Positions 8,912 through 21,805 of a DNA stretch of 44,188 nucleotides are shown here, one piece after another. Below the pieces are notes generated by a model that saw only the letters and a program-made list of their open reading frames with translations, did no database searches and had not been told where the DNA came from. Source of the stretch: Planctomycetota bacterium (lineage in GTDB: Bacteria > Planctomycetota > Phycisphaerae > Phycisphaerales > SM1A02); assembly GCA_016873255.1 (NCBI GenBank), contig VGXR01000016.1, positions 1 to 44,188 on the forward strand, read 5' to 3'. Every line of letters begins with the position of its first letter. The stretch's first letter is position 1. Both the position numbers and the translations under genes were made by a program.

Positions 8912-11900
8912 GTGACCGACCGGATCCGTCGCCTCGAGGAGCTCGTCGCGGCCTGCCCGGTGCAGGAGCGACCCCAGTTCCTCCGCCGGATCGCAGGCCT
9001 GCGGCCCCGCAAGGGCCGTCCCGCGCCCACCGAGGCCGCCGTCGCGGGCCTCGAGCGCGACATCGTCCGCTCCGCGGACCGCCGCACCGCGCGTGCTGCC
9101 CGCGTCCCGCCCGTGGCGCTCGTGGACGACCTCCCGGTGGTCCAGGCCCGGGCGCAGATCCTCGAGGCGCTCGCCGCGCACCAGGTGGTGGTGGTGAGCG
9201 GCGACACCGGGTCCGGCAAGACAACGCAGCTGCCCAAGATCTGCCTCGCGGCAGGCCGGGGCGTCGATGGCGTGATCACCGTCACCCAGCCCCGGCGCAT
9301 CGCCGCGCGCAGCGTCGCCGCGCGCATCGCCGAGGAACTCGGCACCCCGCTCGGCGACGCCGTCGGGTTCAAGGTGCGCTTCGACGACCGAGCCGGCGAC
9401 CGCGCGCTCGTCCGGCTCGTCACCGACGGCGTGCTCCTCGCCGAGATCGAGCGTGACCCGCTCTTCCTCCGCTCGGACACCATCATCGTGGACGAGGCGC
9501 ACGAGCGCAGCCTCAACATCGACTTCCTGCTCGGCTACCTGCGACGCATCCTGCCGCGCCGTCCGGACCTGAAGGTCATCGTGTCATCGGCCACCATCGA
9601 CACCGAGCGCTTCGCCGCCCACTTCGGCGGGGCCCCGGTGGTGTCGGTCGGCGGCCGCGTGCACCCGATCGAGACCCGCTGGCGCCCGCCGCCGGCGGAG
9701 GCCGCCGACCAGACCCCTGCGGAGCGTGCGCTCGGGGGCATCGAGGAGTGCGTCGCCTCCGGCGAGGGCGACATCCTCGTGTTCCTCGGCGGCGAGCGCG
9801 ACATCCACGACGCCGCCGACATGCTGGCGCGCGCACCGTGGGCCCGGGGCATCGAGGTGCTCCCGCTCTACGCGCGGCTCCCCGCAGGCGAGCAGGACCG
9901 CGTCTTTCGCACCTCCTCCCGCCGCCGCGTGGTGCTTGCCACGAACGTCGCGGAGACGAGCCTCACCGTCCCAGGCATCCGGTTCGTGGTGGACACGGGC
10001 ATCGCGCGCGTGTCGCGCTGGTCCGGCCGCTCGCGCGTGCTCCGCCTGCCCGTCGAGCCCATCTCCCAGGCCGCGGCCGACCAGCGCCGAGGCCGCTGCG
10101 GGCGGGTGGGGCCCGGCACCTGCATCCGGCTCTGGGGCGAGGACGACCACGCAGCGCGCGAGGCCTTCACGCCGCCCGAGCTCCTGCGCACGAACCTTGC
10201 CAGCGTCGTCCTGCAGATGAAGGCCCTCGGGCTCGGGGACATCGAGGCGTTCCCGTTCATCGACCACCCGACGCCGAGGCTCGTCGCCGAGGGGCACGAG
10301 ACCCTCTTCGAGCTCGGTGCCATCGACCGCGCCGGACGCCTGACGCCCCTCGGCGCGCGCATGGCCGCGCTCCCGGTGGACCCCCGCCTTGCGCGCGTCC
10401 TCCTTGCGGCCGTGGAGGAGGGCGTGCCGGCGGAGGGTCTGGTCCTCGCTTCGGCGCTCTCCATCCAGGACCCGCGCGAGCGTCCGGCCGGGCAGGGTGC
10501 CGCCGCCGACTTCGCGCAGCTTCCGCTTCGGGACCCCGAGAGCGACTTCCTCTCGTACCTGCGGCTCTGGAGGCGATGGCGCTCGGAGTCGGCCGCGCTC
10601 GGGAGCTCGGCGCTCCGCCGCTGGTGCCGCGACCACTTCCTCTCGCACCAGCGCCTGCGCGAGTGGACCGAGCTCCACGGCCAGCTCCGCGCGATGGTCG
10701 CCGAGCGGCTCCGGCTGCAGGTGCCGCCGCTCGGCGAGGAGAGCGATGCGCTCCGGGTGCACCGCGCCGTGCTGGCGGGCTTCGTCACCCAGGTCGGCCT
10801 GCGCACCGAGGACGGTGACTATCGCACCCCCGGCGGGGCGCGATTTGCGATCTTCCCCGGCTCGGCGCTCGCACGGCGCACGCCCAACTGGGTGGTCTGC
10901 GCGGAGATCGTGGAGACCTCCCGGCGCTTCGGCCGCACGGCGGCACGCATCCAGGGCGGCTGGGTGGAGCGGATCGCGCCCCACCTGGTGGAGCGGCTCC
11001 GGAGCGAGCCGCACTGGGTGCGGGCCACGGGCCAGGTGGCGGCGTGGGAGCGCGTCCAGCTCGGCGAGCTTGCGGTGGTGCCGCGCCGGCGCGTGCCGTG
11101 GGGCCCGCTCGAACCCGCCGACGCGCGCAACATCTTCATCCAGTCGGCGCTCGTGGACGGCGACTGCGAACTCGATGCACCCTTCGTGCGCCACAACCGC
11201 GACCTCCGTGCGCACATCGAGGACCTCGAGGCCAGGCGCCGCGGGCGTGGGCTGCTCGTCGACGGCGAGGCTCGATTCGCGTTCTTCGACGCCCGCGTGC
11301 CCGCGGATGTCCACAGCCTTCCGTCGTTCGAGCGCTGGCGCCGCCGTGCCGAGGGCCGCGATCCCCGCGTCCTCTTCATGGAGGAGGGCGACCTGCTCGC
11401 GGCACAGCCGGACCCCGATCTCGCCGCGCGGTTCCCCGACCGCATCGACGACGGCGTCCGGGCCGAGCTGCGCTACGAACTTTCGCCCGGTTCCGCGCGC
11501 GACGGGGTGCACGCGCGGGTCTCGCTCGTGGACCTGGAGGCTGCCGATGCCGAACGGCTGGAGTGGCTCGTGCCCGGGCTCGTCGCGGAGAAGGCCGAGG
11601 CGCTGATCCGGACGCTGCCCAAGCACCTGCGCGTGCGGCTCTTCCCGCTCCGCGAAGTTGCGCAGGCCGCGGCCGCGGAGCTGCGCTTCGGCGAGGGATC
11701 CCTGGTCGAGTCGCTTGCCGCGCACCTCTCGCCGGTCGCCGGCGCGGCCATCAGCCACGCCGACTTCGACCTGTCGCAGCTTCCCGCCCACCTGCGCATG
11801 CACGTGGAGGTGGTCGACGACGCCGGCAGGGTGGTGGCATCGGGCGATGACCTCCGCCAGCTCCGCCGCGACGTCGGCCCCCTCGCGGCCCGCCGGCGCG

Positions 11901-12814
11901 AGGAGCTCATCGCGCGTGCGTTCGGCTCGGGATGGAGCCGCACCGGCCTCCGCGACTTCGGGGTGGACCACCTGCCGGAATCGGTGTCCGCGGACTGCGC
12001 GGGTCGACGCGCCGTGGCATGGCCGGCCCTCATCGACCAGGCCGCCCACGTGGACCTCGTGCTCCTTGCCGATCCCGCGGCTGCCGCGCGCGCCACCAAG
12101 GCCGGCCTGCGCCGGCTCTTCGCCATCGCCGCGCGCGATGCCATCGAGCATCACCTCGAGTACGCGCCCGGCTTCGGCGAGCTCTGCGTCGCATGGGCGG
12201 CATCGGCCGCCCGGGACCGGCGCAGCCTCGTCGATGCGCTGGTCACGGCCGTTGCGGGTCGGGCGTTCGTCGAGGGCCAGCCGGTGGTGCGCACGCCCGC
12301 GGCGTTCGAGGCACGGATCGATGCAGGCGGTGCATCGCTCGCCGCGCACTCGCTCGACGCGGTGCGCACGGCGATGGCCCTTCACCGGCGATCGCTCGAG
12401 GTGCTGGAGGCGCTCGACGGGCCCGTGCCCGCGTCGTGGCGAGCCTCCGTCGACGACATCCGCCGCGAGCGCGAGCGCCTCGCGCACCCGCGCTTGCTCG
12501 CCGCCGCGGATGCCCGCGAGGCCGCCAACCTCGTGCGCTTCATGGCTGCGCTCGCGCTGCGCGCAGGCAAGCTCCGCACGGCCGGTCCCGAACGCGATGC
12601 CGCCTCGATGGCCATCGTCGACCGCTGGGAGCGGGAGGTTGCCTCGACGGAGGCGGCGCTCGCCGCCGAGGGCCGCGACGCGGGAGAGCTCGCGGGGTTC
12701 CGCGAGCTGCTCGAGGAGTTCCGGGTCAGCCTGTTCGCGCAGGAGCTGCGCACGCCCGTGCCCGTGAGCGACGAGCGCCTGGCGCGCGCGTGGCGCTCGC
12801 ACCGGCGCGGCTGA
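8912..12814 (+). CDS. hrpA: ATP-dependent RNA helicase HrpA (DEAH box)
   Basis: The 1300-residue length is typical of bacterial HrpA. Motifs in order: Walker A GDTGSGKTT (97-105), motif Ia TQPRRIAA (125-132), DEAH (194-197), SAT (226-228), then the second RecA domain with NVAETSLTVPGI and the motif VI region QRRGRCGRVGPGTCIRLW. These are followed by the helicase-associated winged-helix/ratchet and OB-fold domains (about 430-800) and the long HrpA-specific C-terminal domain. HrpA unwinds RNA using ATP and in studied bacteria helps resolve stalled ribosomes or process mRNA. The start is GTG at 8912, since no in-frame ATG fits; a -10 box 9 nt upstream suggests a leaderless or near-leaderless mRNA. 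It is divergent from tRNA-Val. Confidence 0.95.
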   Translation: MTDRIRRLEELVAACPVQERPQFLRRIAGLRPRKGRPAPTEAAVAGLERDIVRSADRRTARAARVPPVALVDDLPVVQARAQILEALAAHQVVVVSGDTGSGKTTQLPKICLAAGRGVDGVITVTQPRRIAARSVAARIAEELGTPLGDAVGFKVRFDDRAGDRALVRLVTDGVLLAEIERDPLFLRSDTIIVDEAHERSLNIDFLLGYLRRILPRRPDLKVIVSSATIDTERFAAHFGGAPVVSVGGRVHPIETRWRPPPAEAADQTPAERALGGIEECVASGEGDILVFLGGERDIHDAADMLARAPWARGIEVLPLYARLPAGEQDRVFRTSSRRRVVLATNVAETSLTVPGIRFVVDTGIARVSRWSGRSRVLRLPVEPISQAAADQRRGRCGRVGPGTCIRLWGEDDHAAREAFTPPELLRTNLASVVLQMKALGLGDIEAFPFIDHPTPRLVAEGHETLFELGAIDRAGRLTPLGARMAALPVDPRLARVLLAAVEEGVPAEGLVLASALSIQDPRERPAGQGAAADFAQLPLRDPESDFLSYLRLWRRWRSESAALGSSALRRWCRDHFLSHQRLREWTELHGQLRAMVAERLRLQVPPLGEESDALRVHRAVLAGFVTQVGLRTEDGDYRTPGGARFAIFPGSALARRTPNWVVCAEIVETSRRFGRTAARIQGGWVERIAPHLVERLRSEPHWVRATGQVAAWERVQLGELAVVPRRRVPWGPLEPADARNIFIQSALVDGDCELDAPFVRHNRDLRAHIEDLEARRRGRGLLVDGEARFAFFDARVPADVHSLPSFERWRRRAEGRDPRVLFMEEGDLLAAQPDPDLAARFPDRIDDGVRAELRYELSPGSARDGVHARVSLVDLEAADAERLEWLVPGLVAEKAEALIRTLPKHLRVRLFPLREVAQAAAAELRFGEGSLVESLAAHLSPVAGAAISHADFDLSQLPAHLRMHVEVVDDAGRVVASGDDLRQLRRDVGPLAARRREELIARAFGSGWSRTGLRDFGVDHLPESVSADCAGRRAVAWPALIDQAAHVDLVLLADPAAAARATKAGLRRLFAIAARDAIEHHLEYAPGFGELCVAWAASAARDRRSLVDALVTAVAGRAFVEGQPVVRTPAAFEARIDAGGASLAAHSLDAVRTAMALHRRSLEVLEALDGPVPASWRASVDDIRRERERLAHPRLLAAADAREAANLVRFMAALALRAGKLRTAGPERDAASMAIVDRWEREVASTEAALAAEGRDAGELAGFRELLEEFRVSLFAQELRTPVPVSDERLARAWRSHRRG

Positions 12815-12841
12815 GCGCGCCGCGCCGCACGTGACATGTCG

Positions 12842-14395
12842 TCAGGGCGTCCAGCAGCCCAGGAGAAGGCCCAGGTCGAAGCCGTTGACCGTGCCGTCGT
12901 CGTTCAGGTCGTAGGCCGGGTCGCTGCTGCCCCAGGCACCCAGCACCAGCCCGAGGTCGAAGCCGTCGGTCCGGCCGTCGCCGTTCACGTCGCCGCAGGC
13001 GGCAGGGGTGCCGAGCGTGCCGTCCACGTTGATTCGCTGTGCCGCGATGTTGACGTCCGCGCCCGAGGATCCCGCCTCGAAGAAGCACAGCCCCCACGTC
13101 AACGGCGCGTTGCCCATGGTGACGCACTCGATGCGCCCCCGGCTGCCGGGCGCGGTGACCTGCAGGTTCTGGTTCCACACCGGGTTGCCGTCCGGCGAGA
13201 CCTGCTGCGCGAGGAGGGTGCCCTGGTTGAACGACGTCGACCGCGTCCATCCGAAGACGGGCGCTCCGCCGACCACGGCCGCGGTGGCGCCGGTGATCGA
13301 ATACACGGTCTCGTCGGCCTGGATCACGGCGCCGCCCGGGCCCCACAGCATGGTGCCGCTCTCGTTGAACGCCTGGGCGTTGAATCCGTAGAGGCTCGAA
13401 TTGGGCACCTGCGACGGCCAGCTCACGTAGACCCGCCGCGTCGCGGGGTCATAGGCCATCGCGGGCGACGTGGCCTGGTGGAACGTGTCGGTCGTGGTGG
13501 CCATGCCATCGGCGCCGAAGCGCAGGGCGCCAGACGGCGAGACCCACTGCACGCGGGCCATCAGCGGGCCCGTCGTGTACCACGCGAAGATCGCGCCGCC
13601 CTCGCCGTCCGGGAGGAAGCGGGGGAAGTTGCCGAACTGGAGCGATCCCGCGGTGAAGACGCGCACGTTGGCGGCCGCCCAGAGGGCGGTGCCGTTGCCG
13701 GCGTACTTCTGCGCCTGGAGCGTCTTCGCCCCGGTGAAGGTCGTGTATCGCACCGCCGAGGCGATCACGCTGTCGCCGTCACCCGGCTGCAGGTCCGCGA
13801 GGATGGTGGTGGCCGTGCCGTCGACGAGGGTCGAGGCCGAGGGCCACGAAGGCGAGCCGTTGGCATTGAGCCGCAGCACCTTGGCACGGTTCCCCTCGGT
13901 CCAGCCCGCGACCGCGGCACCATCGCCCGCGCGGCCCGCCTTCGGGCTGTTGACAGCGGTCGTCGTGGAGAGGAGCACGCCGTTGGCGCCCCACAGCACC
14001 GCTCCCGCGGGCGAGATGGCCTGCGCCACGATGCCGAGCGCGGGCGAAGAGCGCCGCGTCACCACCACCGCGTTGCCGGCGGCATCCACCGTGAGTCCGT
14101 AGTCCTCGGTGCTGCTGAAGCTGGCGTCGATCGCGCGCACGGGCCCACCCGCCCACAGCGCGTTGCCGTCGGCGTCGAAGCGCTGCACGAATGCGTCGTA
14201 GCCCGTGGAGCTGTCGTACCAGCTCATGTAGAACGTGCCGTCCGCCAGCCGGGCAAACTTGGGCTGCACCTGGTCTCCGGTGGTTCCGGCCAGCACCTTG
14301 GGCGTCGCCGGGTCGGACGGGAACTGGGCGAGCGCGCCTGCGCAGCTGAACAGTGCGACTGCAACGGCTGCGGCGCGTCCGAACGGGTGGATCAT
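12842..14395 (-). CDS. secreted repeat protein with dockerin-like C-terminal tail
   Basis: A 517-residue protein of unknown function. The ATG at 14395 is chosen because it begins a clear signal peptide (MIHPFGRAAAVAVALFSCAG, cleavage after ALA-Q near 23) and has a -10-like CATACT 7 nt upstream; the frame extends 67 codons further 5' but that stretch has no coding character. The mature part repeats a motif of the kind 'D-A-x-G-N-x-L/V-W-x-x-x-G', seen in bacterial beta-propeller-like secreted proteins (for example FDADGNALWAGG, SPAGAVLWGANG). The last 45 residues are two Ca-loop helices (DVNGDGRTDGFDLGLVLGAW and DLNDDGTVNGFDLGLLLGCW), shared with the protease at 460-1968. An extracellular or surface location is inferred. 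It converges on hrpA. Confidence 0.75.
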   Translation of the reverse strand: MIHPFGRAAAVAVALFSCAGALAQFPSDPATPKVLAGTTGDQVQPKFARLADGTFYMSWYDSSTGYDAFVQRFDADGNALWAGGPVRAIDASFSSTEDYGLTVDAAGNAVVVTRRSSPALGIVAQAISPAGAVLWGANGVLLSTTTAVNSPKAGRAGDGAAVAGWTEGNRAKVLRLNANGSPSWPSASTLVDGTATTILADLQPGDGDSVIASAVRYTTFTGAKTLQAQKYAGNGTALWAAANVRVFTAGSLQFGNFPRFLPDGEGGAIFAWYTTGPLMARVQWVSPSGALRFGADGMATTTDTFHQATSPAMAYDPATRRVYVSWPSQVPNSSLYGFNAQAFNESGTMLWGPGGAVIQADETVYSITGATAAVVGGAPVFGWTRSTSFNQGTLLAQQVSPDGNPVWNQNLQVTAPGSRGRIECVTMGNAPLTWGLCFFEAGSSGADVNIAAQRINVDGTLGTPAACGDVNGDGRTDGFDLGLVLGAWGSSDPAYDLNDDGTVNGFDLGLLLGCWTP

Positions 14396-14402
14396 GGGCT
14401 GA

Positions 14403-14408
14403 AGTATG
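14403..14408 (-). promoter_or_regulatory. -10-like element, dockerin-tailed gene
   Basis: CATACT on the minus strand ends exactly 7 nt before the ATG at 14395. The spacing predicts a leaderless transcript and supports that start over upstream in-frame ATGs. Confidence 0.4.
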
Positions 14409-14652
14409 CAGCCAAGTGCAGCCGAGGTCGCAGAAACCGCGGGATTGGGAGCCGCTTCCCCGAATCTTGGCTTGTTCCGCGGACCAGCGTCATTTTGGAA
14501 GGGTCGCCGGATTCGCGCGGGATTGCGTTTGCGCGTTGCCGCTTCAGGCGGCACCATGAACGCACAGCGACGGGCCATGTGGATGCCGGCTCTCACGTGG
14601 GGTGGTGCCAGCGTCCCGGCCCGTCCTGATTTTTGGGGCGTCCCGTCGTTGA

Positions 14653-16401
14653 TCAGAGCTGCCGGCGCCGCTCGTCGCGCTCCTCGTCCCGGACGGCCCG
14701 GGCCACGCCCCGGCGCGTGCGCCAGATGTCCCAGATGAGGCCCACCGAGAGGAACCCGGCCAGGAGGAACCCAACCAGGCCGACGGTCCCGACCATGGTG
14801 GTGGTCTCGCCGTGCGCCGCGTGCAGCAGCACCGCGCTCGCCACCAGCAGCGCGCTGATGAGGAGCGCGTACGCCACCGTGGTCGCCGTGTGCTCCACGG
14901 ACATCCGGAAGCGCTCGACGCCCTCGAAGTGGAAGTTGACCTTCGCCTCGCCGAGGCGGAACTTCCGGAGGATGCCGGTGATCTGCTTCGGGAGCGCGTC
15001 GATCAGCTCCGCGTACGAGAACAGCGTGTTCGTCAGCCGCTTGGTGAGCGCCTTCGGCGAGTAGCGGTCATTGACCAGCTTGAAGATGAACGGCTTGGCG
15101 GCCTCGATGATCTCGTAGTCGGGGTCGAGGTCCCGCGCGACGCCCTCGATGGTGCCCATCGCCTTGATGAGGAGCACCATGTCCGCGGGGCAGCGGACCT
15201 TGTAGTCGCGGAGGATCTGGTAGAACTTGTCGAGCACCGCCGCAACGTCGATCTCCGCGATCGGCTTGCCGACGAACTGGTCCACCACCTCCTGGACGTC
15301 GTCGAGCAGGGCGCGCTCGTCGATCGAGTCGGGTTCCACGTTGCCCATGCGCATGGCCGCGCGCATGACCATGCGCGAGTCGCCGGTGGCAACGCCGAAG
15401 ACCAGTTCCGCGATCCGCTGGCGCGCGTCGGCGCCGATGCGCCCCACCATGCCGCAGTCGATGAAGGTGACCCGGCCGTCGTCATGGACGAAGATGTTGC
15501 CCGGGTGCGGGTCCGCGTGGAAGAAGCCCAGCTCGAGCGTCTGCCTGAACACCGCGCGCGCGCCGTTTGCGATGATGGACTTGCGGATCTCCGGAGCCAG
15601 CGAGCTGTACGGCGTGCGGGCCAGGAGCTTGCCCTGCACGCGCTCGATGGTGAGCACGCCCGGCGTGGTCGCCTCCCAGTAGACACGCGGGAACCCGATG
15701 CCCGGATCCTCGGCGAACGACCTCCGCATCCGGTCGGTCGAACGCGCCTCGATGGTGAGGTTGGTCTCGCGGCGCAGTTCCGCGCGGAACTCCTCGACGA
15801 TCTCGGTGGGGCTGAAGCCGCTCTTCGCAAGCCGCTCCTCGGTGAGCCGGGCGATGAAGCCGAGGGCCTCCATGTCGGCCTCGATCTGGTCGGCGGCATC
15901 GGGCCGGAGCATCTTGATCACCACCTCGCTGCCGTCCTTCCAGACGGCCGAGTGGACCTGCGCCATGCTTGCCGCCGCCAGCGGCTCGGGGTCGATCCAG
16001 CGGAACAGCTCGTCGGTGCGCCCCTTCAGCTGCTCGTCGAGCGCGGCGCGCACTCGGTCGAACGGGATCTTCGGGCAGTCGGCCTGCAGCTGCGCGAACT
16101 CGTCGGCCAGCGCGTCCGGGATCAGGTCGCGCCGCGTGGACAGGATCTGCCCGATCTTGATGAAGGTGGGCCCCAGCTCCTCCATCGCCTTTCGCAGGCG
16201 CACCTCCACGGGCGCGCTGGAGAGGTCGATGGTGCCGTCGCTGCTGTAGAGCCAGTCGGAATTGGCCTTGCGGAGGGCGGCAAACCCGCTCTTGGCCACG
16301 AAACTCGCGAACCCGTAGCGGGCAAGGACCCCGATGACCTCGCGGTAGCGCTGGGCGTTCTTGAGGCGCCGGGCGATCGGGATCTCCATCGCGTTCTGCA
16401 T
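14653..16401 (-). CDS. ubiB: ABC1/UbiB-family atypical kinase, membrane-anchored
   Basis: A 582-residue member of the ABC1/AarF/UbiB family. It shows the family KxGQ motif in LGPTFIKIGQILSTRRDLIP (residues about 76-95), the Ala-rich nucleotide loop AAASMAQVHSA, the VVIKMLRPDA Lys strand, and the catalytic-loop region FFHADPHPGNIFV followed by VTFIDCGMVG, in place of HRD and DFG. Two hydrophobic C-terminal segments (YALLISALLVASAVLLHAA and MVGTVGLVGFLLAGFLSVGL) anchor it in the inner membrane. In other bacteria UbiB supports ubiquinone synthesis as an ATPase; a planctomycete may use menaquinone, so its lipid substrate here is uncertain. It follows the DUF3553 gene by 36 bp but has its own -10 in that gap. 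Confidence 0.9.
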   Translation of the reverse strand: MQNAMEIPIARRLKNAQRYREVIGVLARYGFASFVAKSGFAALRKANSDWLYSSDGTIDLSSAPVEVRLRKAMEELGPTFIKIGQILSTRRDLIPDALADEFAQLQADCPKIPFDRVRAALDEQLKGRTDELFRWIDPEPLAAASMAQVHSAVWKDGSEVVIKMLRPDAADQIEADMEALGFIARLTEERLAKSGFSPTEIVEEFRAELRRETNLTIEARSTDRMRRSFAEDPGIGFPRVYWEATTPGVLTIERVQGKLLARTPYSSLAPEIRKSIIANGARAVFRQTLELGFFHADPHPGNIFVHDDGRVTFIDCGMVGRIGADARQRIAELVFGVATGDSRMVMRAAMRMGNVEPDSIDERALLDDVQEVVDQFVGKPIAEIDVAAVLDKFYQILRDYKVRCPADMVLLIKAMGTIEGVARDLDPDYEIIEAAKPFIFKLVNDRYSPKALTKRLTNTLFSYAELIDALPKQITGILRKFRLGEAKVNFHFEGVERFRMSVEHTATTVAYALLISALLVASAVLLHAAHGETTTMVGTVGLVGFLLAGFLSVGLIWDIWRTRRGVARAVRDEERDERRRQL

Positions 16402-16408
16402 GGCGTGG

Positions 16409-16414
16409 ATCCTA
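16409..16414 (-). promoter_or_regulatory. -10 element of ubiB
   Basis: TAGGAT on the minus strand ends 7 nt before the ATG (spacer CCACGCC), with no Shine-Dalgarno between. This predicts leaderless transcription of the ABC1 kinase gene. Confidence 0.5.
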
Positions 16415-16437
16415 TTCGGCCCGGGGCAGGGCGTGCT

Positions 16438-17052
16438 TCAGCGGTACTGGCTGATTCGCTTGATCGCCGCCAGCCCGGCCGGCGGCGCTCCGCGGCTTGC
16501 GTCCTCGAGCGAGCCCGGCTCGCGGCGCGCCTCCTGGATCAGCTTGCCGAGCTGCGCATCGAGCGCGAAGCGCCAGCGCTGGAAGAACGACTCCAGCTCG
16601 TGCCTGCTGAAGCGGCTCATCGGGTCGTTGAGCCCGCTCTGCGCGATCGCCCACTCGATGAGCTTGGCGCCGCCGTCGAAGCGGTACAGGCCGAGCGCGT
16701 TCTGCAGGCGCCTCCGCAGCGGGATGAAGGGATCGGTGGCCGCATCGGGCAGCGCCACCATCAGGTCCTCCGGCCTCCGCTTGGAGATCGAGCCCAGCCA
16801 GCCGGTGTCGGCGCGCGCGTGCTCGTCGGCGAGCGTCGGGGTGGCCGCCAGCGGCGCGGACTCCATGTGCTCCAGCTCCGCCATGCTCGCAAGCACGGTC
16901 TTCTCGCCCGCGGTCGGGAACTTGATCCAGATGCGCCGGTCCGGCCGGCCGTCGCGCGTGATCACCTCGATCTTGGAGATCGTCCCGACGCCCCATTCGG
17001 GGCGCTTGGCGTGGCGAACCTTCTCGCCGATCTTGAATGACGTGGTCTGCAT
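16438..17052 (-). CDS. DUF3553-domain protein
   Basis: A 204-residue cytoplasmic protein. The ATG at 17052 is preferred over in-frame ATGs further upstream because the conserved domain begins at once: FKIGEKVRHAKRPEWGVGTI followed by a basic strand and IWIKFPTAGEKTV (residues 4-55), the small beta-barrel DUF3553 pattern, also seen as an accessory module near UvrD/Rep helicases. The remainder (about 60-204) is a charged helical region (for example DPMSRFSRHELESFFQRWRF) that I cannot assign. A nucleic-acid or polymerase-associated role is possible but unproven. It is divergent from ymdB across 131 bp and upstream of the ABC1 kinase gene in the same direction. Confidence 0.7.
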   Translation of the reverse strand: MQTTSFKIGEKVRHAKRPEWGVGTISKIEVITRDGRPDRRIWIKFPTAGEKTVLASMAELEHMESAPLAATPTLADEHARADTGWLGSISKRRPEDLMVALPDAATDPFIPLRRRLQNALGLYRFDGGAKLIEWAIAQSGLNDPMSRFSRHELESFFQRWRFALDAQLGKLIQEARREPGSLEDASRGAPPAGLAAIKRISQYR

Positions 17053-17170
17053 GCACGTTCGCCGGATCGGGACGGAGGCAACCCTTGCCGCCGGGCGCTC
17101 CTCGACCGCGGGCGAGTGCGCCATGCGCCTCGCCGCAACCGGAGCCCGCAAGCCTCGATTCGGGAACGCG

Positions 17171-17176
17171 TAGAGT
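17171..17176 (+). promoter_or_regulatory. -10 element of ymdB
   Basis: TAGAGT ends 7 nt before the ymdB ATG (spacer GTAGCGG); there is no Shine-Dalgarno. Predicts a leaderless mRNA. Confidence 0.45.
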
Positions 17177-17183
17177 GTAGCGG

Positions 17184-17976
17184 ATGAGTCGGACGGTCAA
17201 CCTCGTGTTCCTCGGGGACATCAACGGCGCTCCCGGAAAGGCAGCGCTCGAGCGACACCTCCCGCAGGTCCGCGAGCGCTGGGCCCCGGACGTGATCATC
17301 GCCAACGCCGAGAACGCCCGCAACGGATCGGGCCTGACGCCCGAGCTCTACCGCACCTTCCGGTCGTGGGGCATCGACGCCATCACCCTCGGCGACCACG
17401 TGTTCCGCGACCCGAAGGTCGTCCCGTTGCTCGAGAACCCCGACGAGCCCATCGCGCGGCCGGCCAACCTGCCCTCGCGCGCCCCCGGCAAGCGCTGGCT
17501 GCGCATCCCCGCGGCCGGGCGGCGCACGCGCGACATCTACGTGTGCACGGTGCTCGGCCGGATCTTCTTCCCGCTCCCGGCGAACGATCCCTTCGAGGCC
17601 GTCGACAGCGTGCTCGGCTCCATCCCCGAGCGCCGGCCGATCCTCGTCGTCGAGGCGCACATGGAGGCCACCAGCGAGAAGGCCGCGCTCGGCGCCTGGT
17701 GCGATGGCCGCGCCGCCCTCGTGGTCGGCACACATACGCACGTCCCCACCGCCGACGCCCGCATCCTGCGCAAGGGCACGGGCTTCATCACCGACGTCGG
17801 CATGTGCGGGCCCTACGACTCGGTCATCGGCCGCGACACGGATGCAGTGGTGCGCCACATGACCACCGCGCTCCCCGTGCACTACGAGATGGGCCAGAAC
17901 GACGCCCGCACCTGCGGCGTGTTCGTCGAGATCAGCGAGGACACCGGCCTCGCGAACCGCATCGAGCGGATCGAGC

Positions 17977-17990
<14 letters not shown>
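17184..17990 (+). CDS. ymdB: YmdB-type metallophosphoesterase
   Basis: A 268-residue dinuclear metallophosphoesterase of the TIGR00282/YmdB family (usual length about 260-265). Metal-ligand motifs in order: FLGDINGAPGK (residues 9-19), NAENARNGSGLTP (36-48), LGDHVFRD (in place of the usual GNHxWD), VVEAHMEATSEK (variant of the family HAExTSEK) and VGTHTHVPTAD, ending with GTGFITDVGMCGPYDSVIG. Characterised members hydrolyse 2',3'-cyclic nucleotides and affect development and RNA turnover. The first strands of motifs 3 and 4 are slightly divergent but ligands look retained. It is cytoplasmic. Its 3' end overlaps the convergent hydantoinase gene by 14 bp. Confidence 0.88.
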
Positions 17991-21317
<3,327 letters not shown>

Positions 21318-21321
<4 letters not shown>

Positions 21322-21725
21322 GCCGCGCTCAGCACCTTGGCCAGCCGGTCGATGTCGTTGTCATCCACCCAGATCAGGATGCCGGACTTCCCGTCGGCGC
21401 GGTAGGCATTCACGAACTGGATGTTGATGCCGTCGCGCGCGATCATGTCGAGCGCACCCACCAGGTCGCCGCCGCGGTAGCGGCCGGTGATCTGGAAGCA
21501 GGGCTCCTCCCACATGCCAAGCCCGTTCTTCGACGCAAAGTCGCGGAACTGCTCGGGGTCCTCGGGCACGATGTGGAAGCCGTCGGCGGACTTGCCCTCG
21601 GTGGGACCGAAGCACGAGATGAACTCCACGTTCGCCGCGCGCAGCTGCGCGGCCAGGCGCGCAAGCTCGCCCGCGCGGTGCGGGAGCCGGACGATGAACT
21701 CGGTGAGCTGTTGCCAGTGGGCCAT
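21318..21725 (-). CDS. ACT-domain protein
   Basis: A 135-residue protein with two ACT-like halves. The first (about 7-60) is FIVRLPHRAGELARLAAQLR, then VEFISCFGPTEGK. The second runs from about residue 78 (ITGRYRGGDLVGALDMIARD, GINIQFVNAY, then ILIWVDDNDIDRLAKVL). ACT domains bind amino acids and regulate partner enzymes. It is the first gene of a two-gene unit with the fused hydantoinase/oxoprolinase (4-nt GTGA overlap), so it may sense an amino acid related to the substrate; that is inference. A TATCAT box lies 10 nt before the ATG with AGGA in the gap. Confidence 0.75.
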
Positions 21726-21735
21726 GGGGATCCTG

Positions 21736-21741
21736 ATGATA
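21736..21741 (-). promoter_or_regulatory. -10 element, ACT/hydantoinase operon
   Basis: TATCAT on the minus strand ends 10 nt before the ATG of the ACT gene, giving at most a few nt of leader. The divergent waaA promoter is about 50 bp away. Confidence 0.4.
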
Positions 21742-21792
21742 ACCCGACCCCGTTGCCCGCCTGCGCCCGGGTTTCGGCCGCTTCGCGCGCCG

Positions 21793-21798
21793 TATCCT
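21793..21798 (+). promoter_or_regulatory. -10 element of waaA operon
   Basis: TATCCT ends 7 nt before the waaA ATG (spacer TGATGCG). Predicts a leaderless transcript for the waaA-thiL-tsaE operon. No clear -35. Confidence 0.5.
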
Positions 21799-21805
21799 TG
21801 ATGCG

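Noticed and set aside
9584-12802. 1072-codon minus-strand frame antisense to hrpA
   Set aside because: Shadow of the HrpA frame: low-complexity Arg/Ala/Gly composition and no motif or ribosome-binding site.
14396-14596. Longer 5' start for the dockerin-tailed protein
   Set aside because: The signal peptide begins at 14395 and a -10-like box lies between; the extra 67 codons have no signal or conserved feature.
14396-14652. Gene or RNA in the 257-bp gap before the ABC1 kinase gene end
   Set aside because: No frame with coding character, no tRNA fold and no T-tailed hairpin could be seen; only the dockerin-gene -10 box is supported.
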